Assembly (NCBI RefSeq): GCF_932526225.1 | Contig: NC_064048.1 | Location: 13,029,665 to 13,093,664, forward strand | DNA: 64,000 nt | Source: Nematostella vectensis | Taxonomy: Eukaryota; Cnidaria; Anthozoa; Actiniaria; Edwardsiidae | Direction: 5' to 3' | Shown: positions 1-11,466 of the stretch, in pieces | How positions within the stretch are numbered: position 1 is the first letter of the stretch | Layout of the letters: every line of letters begins with the position of its first letter | Position numbers and translations under genes: made by a program | Notes under the pieces: model-generated | The model's input: the letters and a program-made list of their open reading frames with translations, nothing else | Told to the model about the DNA's origin: nothing | Database searches by the model: none

Positions 1-22
1 AGTTCTTGTGTGCATAAAATAT

Positions 23-38
23 GTACAGGATCCTGAAC
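23..38. repeat. Near-palindrome around a BamHI site, once per monomer
   Basis: The 16 bases GTACAGGATCCTGAAC form an inverted repeat centred on GGATCC, with one mismatched pair at the third position from each end. It is present in essentially every monomer. A variant subset (for example 31519-31534) is a perfect palindrome. Such a site could bind a dimeric protein or extrude as a cruciform, but nothing in the sequence shows which, if either. Confidence 0.8.
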
Positions 39-141
39 AAAGCATGAGCACATCAAAGATGCTGAGAGTACATCAAAATGTCCCTATACCTTCTTTTTAT
101 GTCATGACACACCAAGAACAGTATAATTAAGTATCGATATT

Positions 142-165
142 AAAAAAAAAAATAAAGAAAAAAAA
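142..165. repeat. A-rich tract, variable between monomers (T-run on the minus strand)
   Basis: This stretch is nearly all A with an ATAAAG interruption. It is the main source of monomer length variation: versions include ATAAAG, ATGAAG, ATTAAGG, ACAATAAAG, AATAATAAA and, at 17615-17638, 24 uninterrupted A. Read on the minus strand it is a T-run lying two or three bases after the 3' end of the tRNA-like segment, where a pol III terminator would be expected. It may equally be an old SINE or retroposon tail, or simple slippage. Confidence 0.85.
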
Positions 166-221
166 TAGGCTATCCGCGGGAATCGAACCCGGGTCGCTGC
201 GGTAGTAGTTAAGTGACCGCA
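166..221 (-). other. tRNA-like segment (3' half of a tRNA) in each monomer
   Basis: On the minus strand this segment has a T-arm (176-192) with the canonical seven-base loop TTCGATT and four of five stem pairs. It is followed by an eight-base acceptor-like 3' end (168-175) and then the T-run. Upstream on the minus strand, TGCGGT (216-221 as its complement) pairs with ACCGCA (198-203 as its complement) across a 12-base loop, which may be the remnant of an anticodon arm. I find no matching 5' acceptor strand, no D-arm and no convincing A box, so it is not a functional tRNA gene. It is best read as a tRNA-derived relic, probably from a SINE head. It is retained in nearly all monomers. Confidence 0.65.
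179..189 (-). promoter_or_regulatory. B-box match (pol III internal promoter element) in the tRNA-like segment
   Basis: The minus strand reads GGTTCGATTCC, a full match to the eukaryotic tRNA B-box consensus GGTTCGANTCC bound by TFIIIC. The same motif sits at the corresponding place in nearly every monomer. It is altered in a few, for example the GAAAACGGG variants near 39690 and 40780, and interrupted by SINE in five. The B box alone can recruit TFIIIC in some genomes. Transcription is not demonstrated because no A box is evident upstream. Confidence 0.55.
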
Positions 222-321
222 ACGAAAGACTAACGTGGCATTGCTGAAGGGAATTGTAATGAAAATTACTTTTAATACTATTGGTATCGTAAACTATCCC
301 AAGCAAAGTCACCATCGGACT

Positions 322-386
322 GGAGGTTACATTCGGGAAAAGCTTCAGGGTTACATTCGGGAATTTGTTTTACGAGTGTAACCTCC
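322..386. repeat. 14-bp imperfect dyad with 37-base loop
   Basis: The arm GGAGGTTACATTCG (322-335) is the reverse complement of CGAGTGTAACCTCC (373-386) except for one G-T mismatch. The loop contains a second direct copy of the motif and a HindIII site AAGCTT (340-345). In many other monomers this becomes a PstI site CTGCAG through a T to G change. The dyad is kept in almost all monomers, so it is a fixed structural part of the satellite. Confidence 0.8.
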
Positions 387-444
387 AAAAGGTTACAATC
401 GATAATTTGTTTTCCGAATGTAAATTCCAAAAAGTAACATTAGG
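325..444. repeat. Cluster of six ~12-bp direct and inverted sub-repeats
   Basis: Variants of GGTTACATTCGG occur at 325-336 (+), 349-360 (+), 373-383 (reverse), 391-402 (+), 414-425 (reverse) and 433-444 (+). The first three are spaced 24 bp apart. This looks like an old short-period repeat from which this part of the monomer grew. It also explains the repetitive VTFG and KVT residues seen when the region is translated, which is not evidence of coding. Confidence 0.75.
377..397. repeat. 8-bp perfect hairpin sharing an arm with the dyad
   Basis: TGTAACCT (377-384) and AGGTTACA (390-397) are perfect complements across the five-base loop CCAAA. Its left arm lies within the right arm of the larger dyad at 322-386, so the two folds are mutually exclusive. 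Substitutions that break it are uncommon. Examples are GTGTTACC at about 18763-18772, and the TAACCTC to TAATCTC change in the monomers around 53600, 57320, 61580 and 63750. Confidence 0.75.
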
Positions 445-489
445 AAAAATAAAACAGTATACTCGGAAAAAAAGGTATATCAATCTATC

Positions 490-502
490 GAGCGCTATGC
501 TC
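490..502. repeat. Short GAGC/GCTC hairpin
   Basis: GAGC and GCTC flank the five-base loop GCTAT in the conserved GAGCGCTATGCTC. It occurs in most monomers. Monomers linked to plus-oriented SINEs carry GATCGC instead (for example at about 21975 and 38900), which weakens the stem and provides a useful lineage marker. Confidence 0.6.
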
Positions 503-3500
503 TATGTTAGAATCTACTTAATCAAGTTATCCAAGGAATCTAGTTAGTTCTTGTGTGCATAAAATATGTACAGGATCCTGAACAAAGCATGAGCACATCA
601 AAGATGCTGAGAGTACATCAAAATGTCCCTATACCTTCTTTTTATGTCATGACACACCAAGAACAGTATAATTAAGTATCGATATTAAAAAAAAAAATAA
701 AGAAAAAAAAATAGGCTATCCGCGGGAATCGAACCCGGGTCGCTGCGGTAGTAGTTAAGTGCCCGCAACGAAAGACTAACGTGGCATTGCTGAAGGGAAT
801 TGTAATGAAAATTACTTTTAATACTATTGGTATCGTAAACTATCCCAAGCAAAGTCACCATCGGACTGGAGGTTACATTCGGGAAAAGCTTCAGGGTTAC
901 ATTCGGGAATTTGTTTTACGAGTGTAACCTCCAAAAGGTTACAATCGATAATTTGTTTTCCGAATGTAAATTCCAAAAAGTAACATTAGGAAAAATAAAA
1001 CAGTATACTCGGAAAAAAAGGTATATCAATCTATCGAGCGCTATGCTCTATGTTAGAATCTACTTAATCAAGTTATCCAAGGAATCTAGTTAGTTCTTGT
1101 GTGCATAAAATATGTACAGGATCCTGAACAAAGCATGAGCACATCAAAGATGCTGAGAGTACATCAAAATGTCCCTATACCTTCTTTTTATGTCATGACA
1201 CACCAAGAACAGTATAATTAAGTATCGATATTAAAAAAAAAATAAAGAAAAAAAAATAGGCTATCCGCGGGAATCGAACCCGGGTCGCTGCGGTAGTAGA
1301 TAAGTGCCCGCAACGAAAGACTAACGTGGCATTGCTGAAGGGAATTGTAATGAAAATTACTTTTAATAATATTGGTATCGTAAACTATCCCAAGCAAAGT
1401 CACCATCGGACTGGAGGTTACATTCGGGAAAAGCTTCAGGGTTACATTCGGGAATTTGTTTTATGAGTGTAACCTCCAAAAGGTTACAATCGATAATTTT
1501 TTTTCCGAACGTAAATTCCAAAAAGTAACATTAGGAAAAATAAAACAGTATACTCGGTAAAAAAGGTATATCAATCTATCGAGCGCTATGCTCTATGTTA
1601 GAATCTACTTAATCAAATTATCCAAGGAATCTAGTTAGTTCTTGTGTGCATAAAATATGTACAGGATCCTGAACAAAGCATGAGCACATCAAAGATGCTG
1701 AGAGTACATCAAAATGTCCCTATACCTTCTTTTTATGTCATGACACACCAAGAACAGTATAATTAAGTATCGATATTTAAAAAAAAATAAAGAAAAAAAA
1801 ATAGGCTATCCGCGGGAATCGAACCCGGGTCGCTGCGGTAGTAGTTAAGTGCCATCAACGAAAGACTAACGTGGCATTGCTGAAGGGAATTGTAATGAAA
1901 ATTACTTTTAATACTATTGGTATCGTAAACTATCCCAAGCAAAGTCACCATCGGACTGGAGGTTACATTCGGGAAAAGCTTCAGGGTTACATTCGGGAAT
2001 TTGTTTTATGAGTGTAACCTCCAAAAGGTTACAATCGATAATTTTTTTTCCGAACGTAAATTCCAAAAATTAACATTAGGAAAAATAAAACAGTATACTC
2101 GGAAAAAAAGGTATATCAATCTATCGAGCGCTATGCTCTATGTTAGAATCTACTTAATCAAGTTATCCAAGGAATCTAGTTAGTTCTTGTGTGTATAAAA
2201 TATGTACAGGATCCTGAACAAAGCATGAGCACATCAAAGATGCTGAGAGTACATAAAAATGTCCCTATACCTTCTTTTTATGTCATGACACACCAAGAAC
2301 AGTATAATTAAGTATCGATATTTAAAAAAAAAATAAAGAAAAAAAAAATAGGCTGTCAGCGGGAATCGAACCCGGGTCGCTGCGTTAGTAGTCAAGTGCC
2401 CGCAACGAAAGACTAACGTGGCATTGCTGAAGGGAATTGTAATGAAAATTACTTTTAATACTATTGGTATCGTAAACTATCCCAAGCAAAGTCACCATCG
2501 GACTGGAGGTTACATTCGGGAAAAGCTTCAGGGTTACATTCGGGAATTTGTTTTACGAGTGTAACCTCCAAAAGGTTACAATCGATAATTTGTTTTCCGA
2601 ATGTAAATTCCAAAAAGTAACATTAGCAAAAATAAAACAGTATACTCGGAAAAAAAGGTATATCAATCTATCGAGCGCTATGCTCTATGTTAGAATCTAC
2701 TTAATCAAGTTATCCAAGGAATCTAGTTAGTTCTTGTGTGCATAAAATATGTACAGGATCCTGAACAAAGCATGAGCACATCAAAGATGCTGAGAGTACA
2801 TAAAAATGTCCCTATACCTTCTTTTTATGTCATGACACAACAAGAACAGTATAATTAAGTATCGATATTTTAAAAAATAATAATAATAAAAAAAATAGGC
2901 TATCAGCGGGAATCGAACCCGGGTAGCTGCGTTAGTAGTTAAGTGCCCGCAACGAAAGACTAACGTGGCATTGCTGAAGGGAATTGTAATGAAAATTACT
3001 TTTAATACTATTGGTATCGTAAACTATCCCAAGCAAAGTCACCATCGGACTGGAGGTTACATTCGGGAAAAGCTTCAGGGTTACATTCGGGAATTTGTTT
3101 TACGAGTGTAACCTCCAAAAGGTTACAATCGATATTTTTTTTTACGAATGTAAATTCCAAAAAGTAACATTAGGAAAAATAAAACAGTATACTTGGATAA
3201 AATGGTATATCAATCTATCGAGCGCTATGCTCTATGTTAGAATCTACTTAATCAAGTTATCCAAGTAATATAGTTAGTTCTTGTGTGCATAAAATATGTA
3301 CAGGATCCTGAACAAAGCATGAGCACATCAAAGATGCTGAGAGTACATCAAAATGTCCCTATACCTTCTTTTTATGTCATGACACACCAAAAACAGTATA
3401 ATTAAAAATCGAAATTAAAAAAAAAAATTAAGAAAAAAAAAATAGGCTATCCGCGGGAATCGAACCCGGGTCGCTGCGCTAGTAGTCAAGTGCCCGCAAC

Positions 3501-5463
3501 GAAAGACTAACGTGGCATTGCTGAAGGGAATTGTAATAAAAATTACTTTTTATACTATTGGTATCGTAAACTATCCCAAGCAAAGTCACCATCGGACTGG
3601 AGGTTACAATCGGGAAAAGCTTCAGGGTTACATTCGGGAATTTGTTTTACGAGTGTAACCTCCAAAAGGTTACAATCGATAATTTGTTTTCCGAATGTAA
3701 ATTCCAAAAAGTAACATTAGGAAAAATAAAACAGTATACTCGGAAAAAAAGGTATATCAATCTATCGAGCGCTATGCTCTATGTTAGAATCTACTTAATC
3801 AAGTTATCCAAGGAATCTAGTTAGTTCTTGTGTGCATAAAATATGTACAGGATCCTGAACAAAGCATGAGCACATCAAAGATGCTGAGAGTACATAAAAA
3901 TGTCCCTATACCTTCTTTTTATGTCATGACACAACAAGAACAGTATAAGTAAGTATCGATATTTAAAAAAAAAATAAAGAAAAAAAAAATAGGCTATCAG
4001 CGGGAATCGAACCCGGGTCGCTGCGCTAGTAGTCAAGTGCCCGCAACGAAAGACTAACGTGGCATTGCTGAAGGGAATTGTAATAAAAATTACTTTTTAT
4101 ACTATTGGTATCGTAAACTATCCCAAGCAAAGTCACCATCGGACTGGAGGTTACAATCGGGAAAAGCTTCAGGGTTACATTCGGGAATTTGTTTTACGAG
4201 TGTAACCTCCAAAAGGTTACAATCGATAATTTGTTTTCCGAATGTAAATTCCAAAAAGTAACATTAGGAAAAATAAAACAGTATACTCGGAAAAAAAGGT
4301 ATATCAATCTATCGAGCGCTATGCTCTATGTTAGAATCTACTTAATCAAGTTATCCAAGGAATCTAGTTAGTTCTTGTGTGCATAAAATATGTACAGGAT
4401 CCTGAACAAAGCATGAGCACATCAAAGATGCTGAGAGTACATCAAAATGTCCCTATACCTTCTTTTTATGTCATGACACACCAAGAACAGTATAATTAAG
4501 TATCGATATTAAAAAAAAAAAAAAGAAAGAAAAAAAAATAGGCTATCCGCGGGAATCGAACCCTGGTCGCTGCGGTAGTAGTTAAGTGCCCGCAACGAAA
4601 GACTAACGTGGCATTGCTGAAGGGAATTGTAATGAAAATTACTTTTAATACTATTGGTATCGTAAACTATCCCAAGCAAAGTCACCATCGGACTGGAGGT
4701 TACATTCGGGAAAAGCTTCAGGGTTACATTCGGGAATTTGTTTTATGAGTGTAAACTCCAAAAGGTTACAATCGATAATTTTTTTTCCGAACGTAAATTC
4801 CAAAAAGTAACATTAGGAAAAATAAAACAGTATACTCGGAAAAAAAGGTATATCAATCTATCGAGCGCTATGCTCTATGTTAGAATCTACTTAATCAAGT
4901 TATCCAAGGAATCTAGTTAGTTCTTGTGTGCATAAAATATGTACAGGATCCTGAACAAAGCATGAGCACATCAAAGATGCTGAGAGTACATAAAAATGTC
5001 CCTATACCTTCTTTTTATGTCATGACACACCAAGAACAGTATAATTAAGTATCGATATTTAAAAAAAAATAAAGAAAAAAAAATAGGCTATCAGCGGGAA
5101 TCGAACCTGGGTCGCTGCGTTAGTAGTCAAGTGCCTGCAACGAAAGACTAACGTGGCATTGCTGAAGGGAATTGTAATGGAAATTACTTTTAATACTATT
5201 GGTATCGTAAACTATCCCAAGCAAAGTCACCATCGGACTGGAGGTTACATTCGGGAAAAGCTGCAGGGTTACATTCGGGAATTTGTTTTACGAGTGTAAC
5301 CTCCAAAAGGTTACAATCGATAATTTGTTTTCCGAATGTAAATTCCAAAAAGTAACATTAGGAAAAATAAAACAGTATACTCGGAAAAAAAGGTATATCA
5401 ATCTATCGAGCGCTATGCTCTATGTTAGAATCTACTTAATCAAGTTATCCAAGGAATCTAGTT

Positions 5464-7645
5464 AGTTCTTGTGTGCATAAAATATGTACAGGATCCTGAA
5501 CAAAGCATGAGCACATCAAAGATGCTGAGAGTACATAAAAATGTCCCTATACCTTCTTTTTATGTCATGACACACCAAGAACAGTATAAGTAAGTATCGA
5601 TATTTAAAAAAAAAAAGAAAAAAAAATAGGCTATCAGCGGGAATCGAACCCGGGTCGCTGCGTTAGTAGTCAAGTGCCCGCAACGAAAGACTAACGTGGC
5701 ATTGCTGAAGGGAATTGTAATGAAAATTACTTTTAATACTATTGGTATCGTAAACTATCCCAAGCAAAGTCACCATCGGACTGGAGGTTACATTCGGGAA
5801 AAGCTTCAGGGTTACATTCGGGAATTTATTTTACGAGTGTAACCTCCAAAAGGTTACAATCGATAATTTTTTTTCCGAATGTAAATTCCAAAAAGTAACA
5901 TTAGGAAAAATAAAACAGTATACTCGGATAAAAAGGTATATTAATCTATCGAGCGCTATGCTCTATGTTAGAATCTACTTAATCAAGTTATCCAAGGAAT
6001 CTAGTTAGTTCTTGTGTGCATAAAATATGTACAGGATCCTGAACAAAGCATGAGCACATCAAAGATGCTGAGAGTACATAAAAATGTCCCTCTACCTTCT
6101 TTTTTTGTCATGACACACCAAGAACAGTATAATTAAGTATCGATATTTAAAAAAAAAAATTAAGGAAAAAAAACAGGCTATCAGCGGGAATCGAACCCGG
6201 GTCGCTGCGTTAGTAGTCAAGTGCCCGCAACGAAAGACTAACGTGGCATCGCTGAAGGGAATTGTAATGAAAATTACTTTTAATACTATTGGTATCGTAA
6301 ACTATCCCAAGCAAAGTCACCATAGGACTGGAGGTTACATTCGGGAAAAGCTTCAGGGTTACATTCGGGAATTTGTTTTACGAGTGTAACCTCCAAAAGG
6401 TTACAATCGATAATTTGTTTTCCGAATGTAAATTCCAAAAAGTAACATTAGGAAAAATAAAACAGTATACTCGGAAAAAAAGGTATATCAATCTATCGAG
6501 CGCTATTCTCTATGTTAGAATCTACTTAATCAAGTTATCCAAGGAATCTAGTTAGTTCTTGTGTGCATAAAATATGTACAGGATCCTGAACAAAGCATGA
6601 GCACATCAAAGATGCTGAGAGTACATAAAAATGTCCCTATACCTTTTTTTTATGTCATGACACACCAAGAACAGTATAAGTAAATATCGATATTTAAAAA
6701 AACAATAAAGAAAAAAAAATAGGCTATCAGCGGGAATCGAACCCAGGTCGCTGCCTTAGTAGTCAAGTGCCCGCAACGAAAGACTAACGTGGCATTGCTG
6801 AAGGGAATTGTAATGAAAATTACTTTTAATACTATTGGTATCGTAAACTATCCCAAGCAAAGTCACCATCGGACTGGAGGTTACATTCGGGAAAAGCTTC
6901 AGGGTTACATTCGGGAATTTGTTTTACGAGTGTAACCTCCAAAAGGTTACAATCGATAATTTTTTTTCCGAATGTAAATTCCAAAAAGTAACATTAGGAA
7001 AAATAAAACAGTATACTCGAAAAAAAGGTATATCAATCTATCGAGCGCTATGCTCTATGTTAGAATCTACTTAATCAAGTTATCCAAGGAATCTAGTTAG
7101 TTCTTGTGTGCATAAAATATGTACAGGATCCTGAACAAAGCATGAGCACATCGAAGATGCTGAGAGTACATCAAAATGTCCCTATACCTTCTTTTTATGT
7201 CATGACACACCAAGAACAGTATAATTAAGTATCGATATTAAAAAAAAAAAATAAAGAAAAAAAAATAGGCTATCCGCGGGAATCGAACCCGGGTCGCTGC
7301 GGTAGTAGTTGAGTGCCCGCAACGAAAGACTAACGTGGCATTGCTGAAGGGAATTGTAATGAAAATTACTTTTAATACTATTGGTATCGTAAACTATCCC
7401 AAGCAAAGTCACCATCGGACTGGAGGTTACATTCGGGAAAAGCTTCAGGGTTACATTCGGGAATTTGTTTTACGAGTGTAACCTCCAAAAGGTTACAATC
7501 GATAATTTGTTTTCCGAATGTAAATTCCAAAAAGTAACATTAGGAAAAATAAAACAGTATACTCGGAAAAAAAGGTATATCAATCTATCGAGCGCTATGC
7601 TCTATGTTAGAATCTACTTAATCAAGTTATCCAAGGAATCTAGTT
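5464..7645 (+). repeat. Four-monomer higher-order repeat, copy 1 (M11-M14)
   Basis: Monomers start at 5464, 6007, 6554 and 7099. Diagnostic states in order are GTATAAGTAAG plus GGAATTTATT (M11), CCCTCTACC with AATTAAGG and CAGGCTATC (M12), CCTTTTTTTTATG with AACAATAAAG (M13), and CATCGAAG with the CCGCGGG form (M14). The same four states follow in the same order in the next block, so a unit of about 2182 bp was duplicated. Confidence 0.88.
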
Positions 7646-9828
7646 AGTTCTTGTGTGCATAAAATATGTACAGGATCCTGAACAAAGCATGAGCACATCA
7701 AAGATGCTGAGAGTACATAAAAATGTCCCTATACCTTCTTTTTATGTCATGACACACCAAGAACAGTATAAGTAAGTATCGATATTTAAAAAAAAAAAGA
7801 AAAAAAAATAGGCTATCAGCGGGAATCGAACCCGGGTCGCTGCGTTAGTAGTCAAGTGCCCGCAACGAAAGACTAACGTGGCATTGCTGAAGGGAATTGT
7901 AATGAAAATTACTTTTAATACTATTGGTATCGTAAACTATCCCAAGCAAAGTCACCATCGGACTGGAGGTTACATTCGGGAAAAGCTTCAGGGTTACATT
8001 CGGGAATTTATTTTACGAGTGTAACCTCCAAAAGGTTACAATCGATAATTTTTTTTCCGAATGTAAATTCCAAAAAGTAACATTAGGAAAAATAAAACAG
8101 TATACTCGGATAAAAAGGTATATTAATCTATCGAGCGCTATGCTCTATGTTAGAATCTACTTAATCAAGTTATCCAAGGAATCTAGTTAGTTCTTGTGTG
8201 CATAAAATATGTACAGGATCCTGAACAAAGCATGAGCACATCAAAGATGCTGAGAGTACATAAAAATGTCCCTCTACCTTCTTTTTATGTCATGACACAC
8301 CAAGAACAGTATAATTAAGTATCGATATTTAAAAAAAAAAATTAAGGAAAAAAAACAGGCTATCAGCGGGAATCGAACCCGGGTCGCTGCGTTAGTAGTC
8401 AAGTGCCCGCAACGAAAGACTAACGTGGCATCGCTGAAGGGAATTGTAATGAAAATTACTTTTAATACTATTGGTATCGTAAACTATCCCAAGCAAAGTC
8501 ACCATAGGACTGGAGGTTACATTCGGGAAAAGCTTCAGGGTTACATTCGGGAATTTGTTTTACGAGTGTAACCTCCAAAAGGTTACAATCGATAATTTGT
8601 TTTCCGAATGTAAATTCCAAAAAGTAACATTAGGAAAAATAAAACAGTATACTCGGAAAAAAAGGTATATCAATCTATCGAGCGCTATGCTCTATGTTAG
8701 AATCTACTTAATCAAGTTATCCAAGGAATCTAGTTAGTTCTTGTGTGCATAAAATATGTACAGGATCCTGAACAAAGCATGAGCACATCAAAGATGCTGA
8801 GAGTACATAAAAATGTCCCTATACCTTTTTTTTATGTCATGACACACCAAGAACAGTATAAGTAAATATCGATATTTAAAAAAACAATAAAGAAAAAAAA
8901 ATAGGCTATCAGCGAGAATCGAACCCAGGTCGCTGCCTTAGTAGTCAAGTGCCCGCAACGAAAGACTAACGTGGCATTGCTGAAGGGAATTGTAATGAAA
9001 ATTACTTTTAATACTATTGGTATCGTAAACTATCCCAAGCAAAGTCACCATCGGACTGGAGGTTACATTCGGGAAAAGCTTCAGGGTTACATTCGGGAAT
9101 TTGTTTTACGAGTGTAACCTCCAAAAGGTTACAATCGATAATTTTTTTTCCGAATGTAAATTCCAAAAAGTAACATTAGGAAAAATAAAACAGTATACTC
9201 GAAAAAAAGGTATATCAATCTATCGAGCGCTATGCTCTATGTTAGAATCTACTTAATCAAGTTATCCAAGGAATCTAGTTAGTTCTTGTGTGCATAAAAT
9301 ATGTACAGGATCCTGAACAAAGCATGAGCACATCGAAGATGCTGAGAGTACATCAAAATGTCCCTATACCTTCTTTTTATGTCATGACACACCAAGAACA
9401 GTATAATTAAGTATCGATATTAAAAAAAAAAAAATAAAGAAAAAAAAATAGGCTATCCGCGGGAATCGAACCCGGGTCGCTGCGGTAGTAGTTAAGTGCC
9501 CGCAACGAAAGACTAACGTGGCATTGCTGAAGGGAATTGTAATGAAAATTACTTTTAATACTATTGGTATCGTAAACTATCCCAAGCAAAGTCACCATCG
9601 GACTGGAGGTTACATTCGGGAAAAGCTTCAGGGTTACATTCGGGAATTTGTTTTATGAGTGTAAACTCCAAAAGGTTACAATCGATAATTTTTTTTCCGA
9701 ACGTAAATTCCAAAAAGTAACATTAGGAACAATAAAACAGTATACTCGGAAAAAAAGGTATATCAATCTATCGAGCGCTATGCTCTATGTTAGAATCTAC
9801 TTAATCAAGTTATCCAAGGAATCTAGTT
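7646..9828 (+). repeat. Four-monomer higher-order repeat, copy 2 (M15-M18)
   Basis: Monomers start at 7646, 8189, 8736 and 9281, with all the marker states of the preceding tetramer in order. The right half of M18 (from about 9650) departs from M14. It carries the ATGAGTGTAAACTCC and CCGAACG states of M9, so the duplication boundary lies in the dyad region of the monomer. Confidence 0.88.
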
Positions 9829-11466
9829 AGTTCTTGTGTGCATAAAATATGTACAGGATCCTGAACAAAGCATGAGCACATCAAAGATGCTGAGAGTACA
9901 TAAAAATGTCCCTATACCTTCTTTTTATGTCATGACACACCAAGAACAGTAAAATTAAGTATCGATATTTAAAAAAAAATAAAGAAAAAAAAATAGGCTA
10001 TCAGCGGGAATCGAACCCGGGTCGCTGAGGTAGTAGTTAAGTGCCCGCAACGAAAGACTAACGTGGCATTGCTGAAGGGAATTGTAATGAAAATTACTTT
10101 TAATACTATTGGTATCGTAAACTATTCCAAGCAAAGTCACCATCGGGCTGGAGGTTACATTCGGGAAAAGCTTCAGGGTTACATTCGGGAATTTGTTTTA
10201 TGAGTGTAACCTCCAAAAGGTTACAATCGATACTTTTTTTTCCGAACGTAAATTCCAAAAAATAACATTAGGAAAAATAAAACAGTATACTCGGAAAAAA
10301 AGGTATATCAATCTATCGAGCGCTATGCTCTATGTTAGAATCTACTTAATCAAGTTATCCAAGGAATCTAGTTAGTTCTTGTGTGCATAAAATATGTACA
10401 GGATCCTGAACAAAGCATGAGCACATCAAAGATGCTGAGAGTACATAAAAATGTCCCTCTACCTTCTTTTTATGTCATGACACACCAAGAACAGTATAAT
10501 TAAGTATCGATATTTAAAAAAAAATAAAGAAAAAAAAATAGGCTATCAGCGGGAATCGAACCTGGGTCGCTGCGTTAGTAGTCAAGTGCCCGCAACGAAA
10601 GACTAACGTGGCATTGCTGAAGGGAATTGTAATGAAAATTACTTTTAATACTATTGGTATCGTAAACTATCCCAAGCAAAGTCACCATCGGACTGGAGGT
10701 TACATTCGGGAAAAGCTTCAGGGTTACATTCGGGAATTTGTTTTACGAGTGTAACCTCCAAAAGGTTACAATCGATACTTTTTTTTCCGAATGCAAATTC
10801 CAAGAAGTAACATTAGGAAAAATAAAACAGTATACTCGGAAAAAAAGGTATATCAATCTATCGAGCGCTATGCTCTATGTTAGAATCTACTTAATCATGT
10901 TATCCAAGGAATCTAGTTAGTTCTTGTGTGCATAAAATATGTACAGGATCCTGAACAAAGCATTAGCACATCAAAGATGCTGAGAGTACATAAAAATGTC
11001 CCTATACCTTCTTTTTATGTCATGACACACCAAGAACAGTATAATTAAGTATCGATATTTAAAAAAAAAATAAAGAAAAAAAAATAGGCTATCAGCGGGA
11101 ATCGAACCCGGGGGTAGCTGCGTTAGTAGTCAAGTGCCCGCAACGAAAGACTAACGTGGCATTGCTGAAGGGAATTGTAATGAAAATTACTTTTAATACT
11201 ATTGGTATCGTAAACTATCCCAAGCAAAGTCACCATCGGACTGGAGGTTACTTTCGGGAAAAGCTTCAGGGTTACATTCGGGAATTTATTTTACGAGTGT
11301 AACCTCCAAAAGGTTACAATCGATAATTTTTTTTCCGAATGTAAATTCCAAAAAGTAACATTAGGAAAAATAAAACAGTATACTCGGATAAAAAGGTATA
11401 TTAATCTATCGAGCGCTATGCTCTATGTTAGAATCTACTTAATCAAGTTATCCAAGGAATCTAGTT
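9829..11466 (+). repeat. Monomers M19-M21
   Basis: Monomers start at 9829, 10374 and 10919. M21 carries the GGAATTTATT state of M11 and M15 and is followed by M12- and M13-like monomers, so it begins another partial copy of the tetramer. M20 and M21 have local substitutions of their own, such as GATACTTTTTTTT. M21 has an extra GG in the tRNA-like segment near 11110. Confidence 0.8.

Larger units (their letters stand above)
1..545 (+). repeat. Reference satellite monomer (M1)
   Basis: This first complete monomer serves as the anatomical reference. From the left it holds a near-palindrome around a BamHI site (23-38), an A-rich tract (142-165), a minus-strand tRNA-like segment (about 166-221), a conserved AT-rich block (about 222-310), a cluster of inverted and direct GGTTACATTCGG motifs (325-444) and a short hairpin (490-502). 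This copy has the CCGCGGG form of the tRNA-like segment (SacII site at 174-179), shared with M2-M4, M9, M14 and M18. Most other copies read CAGCGGG there. Confidence 0.95.
1..5463 (+). repeat. Simple monomers M1-M10
   Basis: Monomers start at 1, 546, 1092, 1637, 2182, 2729, 3276, 3823, 4370 and 4919. No SINE and no clear higher-order unit is present, though neighbours M7 and M8 share TAATAAAAATTACTTTTTATAC around 3535 and 4081. M3, M4 and M9 share the TTTTATGAGTGTAA change with M18 and M19 further right. Nothing else is seen here. Confidence 0.9.

Noticed and set aside
166-221. Functional tRNA gene in each monomer
   Set aside because: Only the T-arm, B box and a possible anticodon-like stem are present. 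No 5' acceptor strand, D-arm or A box was found.
127-315. Recurrent 62-71-residue open frame on the minus strand, starting at ATG
   Set aside because: It crosses the tRNA-like segment and the A-rich tract, where length changes shift the frame (the C-terminal F-rich tail varies). No recognisable domain.
365-547. Recurrent 60-residue open frame on the plus strand, once per monomer
   Set aside because: It starts at TTG, repeats with the satellite, lies over the hairpin cluster, and is lost in many copies by stops or length changes. Its VTFG and KVT pattern comes from the 12-bp DNA motif. No sign of selection for protein.
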